This document shows positions 46,513 through 56,964 of a stretch of DNA of 64,000 bases, piece by piece (position 1 is the first letter of the stretch; each line of letters begins with the position of its first letter). Under the pieces are notes generated by a model, which was not told the origin of the DNA, searched no databases, and saw only the letters and a list, made by a program, of their open reading frames with translations. Source of the DNA: Azolla caroliniana (Eukaryota; Polypodiophyta); NCBI GenBank assembly GCA_043228905.1, contig JBHGNT010000012.1, forward strand, positions 18,290,001 through 18,354,000, written 5' to 3'. Both the position numbers and the translations under genes were made by a program.

Positions 46513-49500
46513 GGTTTCATTGGGAAGTTCATAGATTTACTTAGAAGCAACTAAGCTAGGAATCAGTATACATATATGTATGTAAAAGAAATAACTTACA
46601 ACAATCTTGGTTTAAATATTTAAAGCTATTTTTTCCACCTTTGTGGGGACATGATCAATCATAATTCATGATGATTTGTATCACTAGGCCATTAAAAGGA
46701 TGGCGTAATCTTACACCATGCAATAAGTTAAAGCATTGGTGGTGTTTATTAATGCAAATCAATAAATTACAATTTAATGGCTATAGAATAGTTTGCTTGC
46801 CACCTTGAAGTGTATTGCAAAGAAAGTATTTCATAAACTAAAATTTTTAAGTTCCGAAGGAAAATCTTTGTATCATAGAGAAAGGATCATTTGGTTATAT
46901 TAGCACACGAAAACGTCAAAAGATGTCAACAATAATTGGGATTTGGAATTCTAAATGTGATGAGACATTTGCGAATTAGGTGTACATTTTAGTGTCCCCT
47001 CATGTATGCACAACAACATATTATGAGAGCTCATTTCCGAAGGAAATTTGTATGAATCACTGATTAAAAACCTTGGAAATGGATTAAGAAACACTATGTG
47101 CTACAATTGTTCGAAGTTGGAGAATACCACTACAAGACCGAAGTCGAACGATATGGGAGTTCGAGAAACCAATTTAAGTGGATGTTTTGGGGGGGGGGGG
47201 GGGGGGGGGGGTGTTCAAATGTTGGATGACGTTGGATAACACATAATCTGAATCAAACTAGACGATGAATTGCTATGGGGTAAAGAGTTTTAGCAGGAGT
47301 GTTGGGTATGAGCAAGGGCCAAATAACTACATTCACACATGCGGTGAATAGAGTTGGGGTGCATTAAATGTGGTTTGATAGGTTACAACCCATTACTCTA
47401 GCAACCCACAATACATGAACGACCTCTTAAATACTATATAAAATTCCGAGACATTCACTCATATGAGTTACATACATCCACTGAGTTGGACTTATAGTAC
47501 ATGCCCACTAGTTACGACTATATGAGGTAGAGCTCTATAATATCAAGCCTAGGTCATAATTGCACTTGGATGCTTTACTATTCTTACGTATCTATCTCCA
47601 TTTTATCCATTGTTCACTTGTCAAGTATGTATATGTGTACTAGGTATCCTCTCGCCCCCGCAAATTAATGTGACATGTGTCTTGGTGTTTCATCCCCTAA
47701 CTTGTAAACCTAGGTCATTTAGAACCTTGAACCAACTTTGTCTTAAAAGAAAATAACAATTAACCGATGATGTTATCGTGGTGCGATTGTGTCACGAAGA
47801 GAAAATGGCCAAAATGATTGGACATGGGTTCGAGCCTTGCTTGCACCACATATACCAAACTTTTACCCCTTTGGAAAGACAAGAAAGGAAAATTATGACC
47901 AGTTTACATTTAGCTAGACACCCATGTCATGATAAGAATAGCAAATTCTAAGTTGCAAAAAGTGGAGAAATCCCCTAGGCCACTAAAAGAGGAGGCGCTA
48001 AGCTAATTTTGGAGGTCTAGTTTCTCTCATGCTCTGTCTTGTCTGTTTTCTTCTTTTAGGTTCTGGGCTCCTTGGAATTATATTGCCCACTTTTTGTAGG
48101 TTCTAAGGAGAAGTTTATTTTCTTTGGTTTTTCATCATCATCATAATCTTAACTTAGGATCTATTTGAGTAGGACATTAGAGAATATCATCTTCCACAAG
48201 ATGTGATTGGAGGCTGCAAAGCATTGAGAGAGGGCATACATTCCCTCTCCCATTTCCAATCTTATCGGCATTCAATCATTCTATCTAACCCACAATCTGA
48301 GCTTATTGCAATCCCAAGAATATATCTATAAGCATCATCTTCTCTACTTGTGTTCTTCTTGTATTTGGATGGAAATGGTTTCTTGGCCTTAATTCATGTG
48401 AGTTTGTGATGATTTGGGACCTTTAAATGTTGGATTCAAATTCTCTTGTCGATCCCGAGTGTAATGCCACACAACATGATCAATGATTCTATATAAGGGC
48501 ACAACATCAATGATGCCCAATTTTCCCATCTCCCCAATGACACCAAGAGTGATTCTCAACCAAGTGAGTGTAAGACACACATTGCTTAGTTTTACAACTT
48601 CCAAGTAAGCATTCTTTAAAGAAGATGTCCTCTCAATTTCATAGCCGGAGAAGTTTCGTATGAGCATATAAGCTATAGAGATAAATCATCATGCCCTACT
48701 ACTCATAGTTTCTCCAAGCTACATTGAAGTTGAAAATTTATGGAATTCGTGTGCTCGAAAGACATGCTAGCAACCATTGAACAAATATTTTGAAAGAAAC
48801 TTGGAATGTCAAGACGAGGTTTGCACCAAATTGCAAAAGCAATTCTTCATCAAGCTACACAACAAAGAGCAAGGAGATGAATTGCTTTTTGGGTCCATCT
48901 AGTTGGTTATGGAATGGCAATCCACATGGGATACGACATGTAACAATGGTGTTCTCACTATACCATTCCATACTTTCAATTGGCCAACTAAAAACCATGT
49001 AGAAGAACATAAAGTATTGCTTTTATACCAAGCCAATGTCATCAACTATACGTTGTTATATGACCTTTGAAGAAGCAGAAGCATGAGAATGGAAATGAAC
49101 CACCAACAAGAAGCCACGATGATCTTCTTCTTGTTGATAATCACAATGATGAACAAGAACAAGGTGGTGATGATGGTCATTAAGAAAAACAAACAACCAA
49201 ACTCTAAAACTAATGGACATACACCACACAATCTGGTAACATCAACATCTTTTCCTCACAACACGCCTTCCCCCTCATACACATCACCTTCTCATCTTCC
49301 AAAACATGTCACTAGAACCATGCTTATTAATAGTTCGAACCCATAGAATTTATGCTACCTACTTTAGAAATTCTACACCCTAATGCACAATATAAAGACA
49401 TCTTTCAGCTTTGTGAAAAAAATATCCTTCACTCCATTCTCCCATTAGTTGGCCAAGATTCACTCGTTGACATCCTATGATACCTTCAACCCACCACACT

Positions 49501-50400
49501 TATAAGCACACCCCTAGCCATAGGCACCTCCTCCCCCACACCTACATTCTCACTATCTCATGTGCACATACAAAACACACACCCCATCATGCTCACTTGA
49601 AAACACTCAAATGTAGAGGACCACATCTAGTAGAAGAACCCTTAGAAAATCTCTCCCAGTTAATCAACCAGCCACACATCTCCGACTTTACTAACTGCTA
49701 TTGTTACCCATAACAATATATGCTCCCACAACAACCCAACAACATAGAGTATTGAAAGCAAGTTGGTTTCGATGAAAAGTTCATTGATCTCCCGAATCAG
49801 ACATCCAGTGCTTGATGATTTCAACATGATAAAAAAGAAGAAAGTAGTTGTTTAATTGCCTCAACAACTAGGACACAAATTCAAACCTTTTCTCCCCTTA
49901 CTCAACACCCTTCCCCCCCAATGTCTTACCGATGAGCCAAAAGGGCAAAATAGAAACTCTACAAATTCATATACGTATAAAAGTACACACACACTTAAAC
50001 AATTTGTACTAAATATATAATTCTAACACCTAGATATTCAAGACACACAATTACGCCTTAAATCAAATGCACACACAAATACCTATTTACCCTTGGGCAT
50101 ACACATTTATGCAACTCATACACACATACATTTACATATCTGCATGAATTTTACACACGTCGCTAACCTTCGACACACACTCTTTCTGCATCTCCACATG
50201 AACCTACAATTTCGTTCAAGAAGCCCCAAGTTGAAGAGGTGCTATCACAACTACCATCTCACACAACTCTTCATCAACAAACCATCTCTCTAGTTCAAGT
50301 CCCTAATGGTGCCACTCAATTTCACACACAGGTAACTTTGCTATAACATTGCACATGAACGGATTTGGCATTCTTGAGGTAGCAATCTTGGGGTCCTTGA
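46513..50400. other. Long intergenic region with no recognisable gene
   Basis: A poly-G run (about 22 G) lies at 47190-47211. Short open frames around 48389-49350 and 49477-49713 have no recognised domain. CA-rich sequence lies at about 49980-50160. Confidence 0.4.
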
Positions 50401-50409
50401 CAATCGTCA

Positions 50410-50637
50410 TTGTTAGAAAATAGTGCTCGGCCACAACTGAGTCTCAATCACACAATGGAAGAAACAGAAATAAGTTGACACAGAGTATTAATGTAGAAAC
50501 CCTAATAAGGAAAAACCACGGGAGTTCACAAAACTCCGAACAAGATCACTATAGGCAATAGGTATTACAATAAGAGTCTCAGAGGCAACGACCTCGAGCT
50601 TTGTATCTTCACCAAACGATAGTTACAACATAAACTA

Positions 50638-50672
<35 letters not shown>

Positions 50673-50690
50673 CCTTGAAGTTCCTTCAAA
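50410..50690 (-). repeat. LTR fragment related to the 39-40 kb LTR
   Basis: On the minus strand: a GA tract, then GAGGTCGTTGCCTCTG, CCGTGGTTTTTCC, GGGTTTCTACATTA, CTTATTTCTGTTTC and GGCCGAGCAC. The order and motifs match 39950-40230. It is truncated at a (CT)n run (50639-50669) next to the LINE B copy. Confidence 0.7.
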
Positions 50691-51687
50691 TCATAGATGG
50701 AATGAATGTGCTACACGCTGCTTAGAGGCGGGCAAGCGAGCATATTATGCATTTGAGAACACATGCAATCTTGGAGATATTAAGTGTTGGGTCCTCAAGA
50801 AATATCTTTTCGACACTTTGGTGACACCGGTTCTTCTCTATGGGGTGGAAGTATGGGGCGGTAGCATCCCTAAATCTATGTGGAAAGAGTTTGAAAATGT
50901 CCAAAAGCATTTTCTTACCAAGTTTCTACAAGTTAAGAAACAAACGCCCTACACCCTCCTCCTCCTTGAGACGGGATCGCTTCCCATTGAGATCATGGCC
51001 ATGGAAAGGGTTGTTGAATACATGCTTAAGGTTCAAAAAAGTCCCTCACATCAACTTCCTAGAATTGCGTGGGAAGCAAGCAAAAAGATCCAAAAGACGC
51101 ATAAAAGCAAAATTTTGTGTTCCGGTTGGATGCAAGATATAGAAAAATGGTTTGGTAGATGGGATGCGAGACACTTGCTTCATGATGCATCATTAGATTC
51201 CTCTGTAAATGAGGCATTTTTGCAACGCCAATGTATCATGACATGGGACAAATGTGGAGGCTCACGCTTCACACATTATACTACACATGTTGCACCTAAC
51301 TACAAAACCATATTCTTTGCGGAACGGGGAAATCGTACACATCCATACATGTTAGAGCCCGTACCGTTATCTGCCATTCGAACCATTGCTTCCATGCGAC
51401 TTAGCTCACATGCATTGCGATGTGAAACAGGGCGTTGGGGTACAAGTGATGAGAGTGGTCGGCTATGCACACTTTGCCCTAAACAAGTTTGCGAGTCTGA
51501 GTATCACACTTTGATACAATGCTCTGCCTTTGATCATATTCGACCATGCTTTCCACATCTCTTCGATCGAGCCCAATCTTTGCATGAATTCCTCTCACAA
51601 CCACAATGTGCACTCTCGATTGCAACATTCATTGGTAAAGTTCTTGAACATCGAGAGTCACTACTCACTTTCACACGTATCACGTGA
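50691..51687 (+). pseudogene. LINE B ORF2 C-terminus, open reading frame without internal stops
   Basis: One open frame of about 330 codons. KRAYYAFENTCNLGDIKCW comes first, then the end of the RT palm and thumb with TPVLLYGVEVWGG near 50824-50862 and NVQKHFL. A long C-terminal region follows with WFGRWDARHLLHDA, FTHYTT, PNYKTIFF and RGNRTHPYMLEP. A Cys/His cluster, CTLCPKQVCESEYHTLIQC, lies near 51466-51522. The YGVEVWG motif marks the end of a LINE RT and the Cys/His cluster resembles a nucleic-acid-binding finger. It is not the angiosperm L1 pattern of LINE A. Its lack of stops suggests this copy is the youngest of its family here. Confidence 0.75.
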
Positions 51688-51745
51688 AATGTAATATTTT
51701 TGGTCTCATAGGTCATATTTGATCTCCGAAGACGATAATATAATC
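50691..51745 (+). mobile_element. LINE B copy 4, 3' end, largely intact frame
   Basis: A 5'-truncated LINE B copy ending CATAGGTCATATTTGATCTC, then TAATATAATC and an (ATCT)n tail. It begins abruptly beside an LTR fragment. No clear TSD found. Confidence 0.82.
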
Positions 51746-51763
51746 TATCTATCTATCTATCTA

Positions 51764-51840
<77 letters not shown>
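51746..51840 (+). repeat. (ATCT)n followed by (CT)n microsatellite at the LINE B 3' end
   Basis: About seven ATCT units from about 51746 to 51770, then (CT)n to 51840. It directly continues the LINE B tail. Confidence 0.93.
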
Positions 51841-51843
<3 letters not shown>

Positions 51844-52977
51844 TACAACAACAAGAATGACAACTACATCACTAAAACAATATTGCCCTAGTTATATTTA
51901 TACTTATATAACTTTGAGGTTATTTACAAATATGACCTCAAACAGTCACATCGGAACATATACATATACTAATGTGTCTGGCAGGATACCAACCAGATCC
52001 ATCCAATTTGGTTTCCGAATATCTTCTTGTTCCTTCCTTCGGATCGTCCAATCTGGCTCGTTCGGTTCTCATCTGAATCCCATTCAAAGGGAATGAATTC
52101 CCAACAATCATTGCCATCTCCACCTCCTCAACAACCTCATCATCCATGATAATGACTACCACTTCCACATCTCAAAGTTCATGTACCAATGCGTACCCTC
52201 TACCTCACCCACTTTGGTTGCACATGGACAATATAAAACATTATTGGTAGCACAAAGTGGTTTCCTTACACTATGGAAGGACCAAGGTCTAATTGTTTAT
52301 TCATCCTAGCAAACCTTTTTGAAATATGACTATCACATGAACTAGGCTATCTACTATCACCATGGTATCGATGAGTTTGATGTGAGGTAGTACATTTCCA
52401 ACTCTTCAACATCCATGTACTTTAGGTCATTGACCAATACCTATTGCCATAAACCTAGGTCTCCTCATCACATCAACAATAGGATATCTACTAGAGTAGT
52501 TTCTCCCTAGGGCCAATTTGGGAAGTCTAGGGGAACTCACCAAGTCTTGTAATCTACTCAAGTGTGAGATGTAGATATCAAGTCATACACCAATCACAAA
52601 ACTCAAAGAAATCAATTTGAGCTTCACCAAGGAACTGCCTCTTCTTTGATCTTGAAAGACCTACGATCAACATTGATCATCAAATGAATATAACTTATGA
52701 AAAATTACAAGAATATCGTAATGCCTTACGCTTGCATTACAAATATACAGAAATACTCTTATGTTACTTAAATTGCCTAAATAGATTGTTAAAATTCCAA
52801 AATACCTCATCATTAACAGGAATAGTTAGATTAACATTAATAATATGCTTATTAATGGCCTTATGAGTGTTAACCAAACCCAATTAGAAGGAGCAACATT
52901 AGGATCCCTAATTAACACTCATAATCATTAGATAGTGAGGAGCCACTTATAATCCCATCCTATTATTACTTCACGTC
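51841..52977. other. Intergenic DNA with no recognisable gene
   Basis: Nothing recognised; possible retroelement scraps around 51930-52170. Confidence 0.35.
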
Positions 52978-53025
52978 TAATGCATTAGTGGTAATTAGAC
53001 TTAATTTAAAAAGTAGAGTTTCCAA

Positions 53026-54625
53026 AAAAAAGCTACTTCCATTTTTATTTTTATTTTATTCCAAAAAACACTACTTCGCAATTAGTTAGCAAACAATTAC
53101 ATCATAGACCACCAAAAATTCAGCAACCCTCACTCTGGCCTTCTCACCAAAGTGGACATAGTCCCCACCTCATTTACAACAAAAGTATCCACAACTCCTA
53201 TAACCTAGTAAGTTGTACCATATCTATACATAGTTACAACACCTGTTCACTGATGGAAGCCATTGGGGGGAAAGAACCATCAGGGTGCTTGATAGTTCCA
53301 TTCAAGCCCTGATGATGATTTGCCCACCATAGGAGAACTACCCCATTTCAACAGGAACTTTGACCGAGCTCTTTCAATTGCATCAGATTCCTCCTTAATC
53401 GAATCATACCGTCCCCGCAACCAAGATACTGGCTCGAACCAGATATTTGACAACACCTCACCGTTAGGGATCTTTTGTTGTTGAAAAACAAACTTACAAT
53501 GCCTGGTCCAAATGTGCCAGACCGATAAACAAGCCACCATCATCCATATCTCTTCAAAAAATTCTGAGTTAGTGGCAGGTCGAACTCTAGCACGTTGAAA
53601 CACATTGCCACCCTGCACTATAAATCCATGACCATGAGGGTTTAACTGTTCAGCCCAGCCTTCCCCTGTTAACTTCAACCCCTGTACGGACCCCCATACC
53701 ACTCTCCCATTCGCGTTGCATGGTGCCACTATCCTGAGACTTCTACCCCAAATGTTAATAGCCTCTCCACAATTCCAAAACAGTGAGGAATTGATCCCAA
53801 AGGGCGTCCACATATCTTGCAACCAGCCTCACCACCATGACACCTGAGCCACTCCCCCATCGGTACCGCTTTATGACTAAGAAGCCACAACCAAAGCTTT
53901 ATTTTTTCTGGCATATCGAACGCCCATAGTCTCCTCCAAAACGACTTCAACAAGTCGTAAGAAATGCCTTTATCCTTCCAACTATTGCGAGTTAGAGCAG
54001 CACCCATAGATTTGGAGCCAATGATTTGCCTTCCTTAGTAGTGTACTCGAAAAACCGTTCCACTTTGTTTGTTCCCGGTTTCTGCCACCACACCTCTAGT
54101 GGGTCCCAATCCAACTCACATACGGGCTTGTTGTCAACTATCCAAAGCTTACAATCAGATTCCAGCTTCCCTGGGTCCGGGTTTACTTGCCACTTCTTAC
54201 CTTCCAACATTGCCACTCGCACTGCCAACCACTGACCATTGTCTGCCAAAGCAGTTAGGTTGCCCCACAAACGATACTCATTAGAGGGGCACCTGCCCCG
54301 GATAATTTGTGCATCACCCTCACCTACAAACCACCCAAACCAGACCCCCTCTTCTTCATTCAGCCTAGCTAGACCATCAACAACCTTATCTATCAAACGG
54401 TTCACCTTTTCCTGCCTGCTAGTAAACCTAGTACTACCAACCAGACCCTCCCTTCTTTTCCTTTTGAAAACCTCCCAGTCTCTTACTGAACTAACATTGT
54501 ACCCTACCATTTGTCCCAATGGCAAGTATTTTTTCTGGCCAAGCATCATACCGTCGTCGCTTCTAATCCTAGGGTTCCAAAACAGTGGTTAACGGAGTTG
54601 TTCCTCCATCAAAAAACTACTTCCA
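53026..54625 (-). mobile_element. LINE A copy 3, 5'-truncated, with ~15-bp target-site duplication
   Basis: Target copies in the plus strand are AAAAAAGCTACTTCC (ending 53040) and AAAAAACTACTTCC (54612-54625), differing by one base. The LINE body is 53041-54611, with its 3' end on the left (A-rich ATAAAATAAAAATAAAAAT on the minus strand). It begins inside ORF2 and ends with the LINE A 3' signature GCGAAGTAGTGTTTTTTGG. The target was itself an older LINE A 3' tail. Confidence 0.82.
53280..54592 (-). pseudogene. LINE A copy 3 ORF2 C-terminal part
   Basis: Minus strand, three overlapping frame segments: 54549-53992 (MMLGQKKYLPLG..., RRCPSNEYRLWG-like and DWDPLEVWW), 54007-53729 (zf-RVT region with CKICGRPLGSIPHC), and 53822-53280 (a C-terminal stretch with WHIWTRHCKF, ending SSGLEWNYQAP). 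It is closely similar to the equivalent part of LINE A copy 2 (22212-23300) but less damaged, so the two are near relatives. The frameshifts make it non-functional. Confidence 0.85.
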
Positions 54626-54683
54626 TTAGTTAAGGCAATGTAACTAATGGAAGTAGTTTTGTTTTTGGAAAAAAAAGAAAAAA
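54626..54683 (+). mobile_element. LINE A 3' tail fragment, plus strand
   Basis: GTAACTAATGGAAGTAGTTT followed by TGTTTTTGGAAAAAAAAGAAAAAAG, the LINE A 3' signature with its A-rich tail, inside the right arm of the fold-back. Confidence 0.65.
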
Positions 54684-54774
54684 GAATACCCCTAATGCCA
54701 TTCACTTTTTTAAATTTGATAAAACTCTACTTTTTAAATTAAGTCTAATTACCACTAATGCATTAGGGGTATTC
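54684..54774. repeat. 91-bp MITE-like element with 15-bp terminal inverted repeats
   Basis: GAATACCCCTAATGC at 54684-54698 and its exact reverse complement GCATTAGGGGTATTC at 54760-54774. It contains the right 44-bp arm of the larger fold-back. No transposase is present. Confidence 0.65.
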
Positions 54775-56805
54775 TAGTAACTTGTCAATAACTAAGTAGG
54801 GTTCGTTCATGTTTTATTCCCCTTTCTTTTAAAACAAGTAATGAAAACAAGAAAGCTACTTTGGATGTGCACTCATTGAAAAGCATGTGTACTTAGTCTA
54901 GTTTGGAAAAAGTTAACATGTTACAGTTCACTATATTCTAGTAGTAGACTTTGGAATAGCTACGAATGTTTTATGGGTATTCATGTAATTTGTCAACCAG
55001 GTAGGTGCAGTTTTTTGTTTTCAAATAATTCATTGCCACAAGAAAGCTTGCATTTAGTCCAACATTCAACGACTTACATGTTTCATGTTTCATCTTTCAT
55101 GTTCCATGTCCTGTTTCTCGTTTTTCTTCAATTTGTTTTTTGTTAAAATGTTGGTTGGATACAAAATGGAAGCTTGGGTATTTAGTTTACCTAGGGTATG
55201 TGATCATGCATGTGTCAAGGATGTCTCGTGCATCTCATAGATGTGTCATGGCAAGGTTGTGCATGTGGGTCTTGGATGGGTAATGGAAAAGGGAAAAAGC
55301 ATATACAAGGGGTACACCAACATACATATCAATTATATTGGTGGACATACAAGATATAAAGCAAGTTATGAGATATTGATTGATGCATTTATATAGCATG
55401 AATATCAAAGCTACCATCTTGGAGCTTATTCATGTTTGGATCTTGGCCTTATGCCTAATTTATGGGTAAGTTCACATATGGAGGGGTTATGTGAGCTCAG
55501 AGCTACCCCAAGTATAGTCTATAATGTTTTGGGCAAACAACTTCCGTGGGCCCAAGAGTACCTTGAATATCATTGATGCTTTGTCATTTTGTGTCTTTGG
55601 AACCTTGGATGCCTTAGCCCTTGCATGGAAAAAGTGAATTTTTGTGGTTAACTGCATTAATGGAACCTTTAGGTCCATTCCCTATAAATGCCATCTCTAT
55701 ATCACATGTTTTATAAAAAGAACATTATCTAATGTGAATTTCTACATAAATAAAACTTGTCCTTTATTTGTTATTTATATGAATGCTTCACCTCAAGCAA
55801 AGCCTCCTATGAACCTTAAAAGTTACATTCATTGAATCGACATGATGCTTACATTTTTATGGGCGGTGATAGCTTCATGGAATAGATACCTAGGCTTATA
55901 ATCTCTCTAAATATGTGTTCTAAGGTAGAGTTCCATTTTTTTCTTTTAAATTATTGAAATTCTTTTGGATTTTTCATGTGGGTTTATGTAACACAAAATC
56001 ACACTATGTATAAAGTGATAATAGTTAATAGTGGCATTCCGTACATGTCTTATGCATAAGGTTTTCAATTATTTAATGAATCTTCTTTCTAATTTGGAGG
56101 AATTGGGTTGATGTGGCAATGTAAACTTGACATTGCATGTAGTTTGAGAATGCAGAGAAAATGAAACAACAAGCTTGGGAGCTTACATTCTCAATGTATG
56201 TGTTGTAGAGCATGAGATATATGTCTCCTTATTCCCACGGCTTATGGGATTATATTGTTGCATTCTAGAGAATAATTTCCTACTTCGTTGCCTATATGTA
56301 TACATTGGAGGGACATTGATATAGAATAGGGAGACATTTTGAGATTTAGGATTTTCTCATAATTATATGTTGGGATTATTGGGCCATTTAAGATCCCCTC
56401 TCAAGTTTATGAGGACACCAAATTGTGGGTGGTTGAGTGATTATCCAATAGCCTAATGAATAAATGTTTAACCTAAGACTTGTTAATTATATAATTACAT
56501 TTATGGTCCAAAGATTGAGATCATAAGCTAATATTTAGACATGACCATCTCATGTGAGGAGGATTTCACATGGGGCGTTTCTTTTTGTAGCCAAGTCATA
56601 GGCAAGCTTTTAAAAGTTTGATTCTATCCGAGATCCATCCATGACACATCTATGACCATCAACAACTCCCCCACACCCCATTCAAGATTATGCATGATCA
56701 TCTATGACCCATCCACGATACATCCATGGCTCACTCATGAGTCATGAATCATGACACACCCAGGAGAATTTATACCCTTATATTTCACGTGAAACCACAC
56801 CTTTT
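54775..56805. other. Intergenic DNA with an imperfect direct repeat
   Basis: GTATTC.(A/T)GTAA.TTGTCAA...CAAGAAAGCT occurs at about 54768-54857 and again at about 54977-55048 with many differences. The rest is AT-rich without recognised genes. Confidence 0.45.
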
Positions 56806-56964
56806 GGAGTGTTTTTTTTTTCAAAAAGAAAATCCTTCCATTAGTTATAAAATTTTACAAATGAGACTATTATGTACAAATCCCTGTAGGGACGCGATAG
56901 TTCCATCTTATGTGGATGCCCACTGACTCAAGAAAGGGAGAGGACGATCATTGTTGGATGAAGG

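Larger units (their letters stand above)
52978..54765. repeat. Fold-back element: 44-bp perfect inverted repeat with nested LINE
   Basis: The 44 bp at 52978-53021 (TAATGCATTAGTGG...GTAGAGTTT) is the exact reverse complement of 54722-54765. Inside it, 54616-54663 is a second inverted repeat, AAAACTACTTCCATTAGTTA, an 8-bp loop, then its complement. Removing the nested LINE (53041-54611) leaves a short hairpin-like element whose arms carry LINE A 3'-end sequence head to head. Confidence 0.85.

Noticed and set aside
50818-51687. 289-codon frame as a host protein
   Set aside because: Contains the LINE RT end motif YGVEVWG and matches other LINE B copies at 11 and 25 kb.
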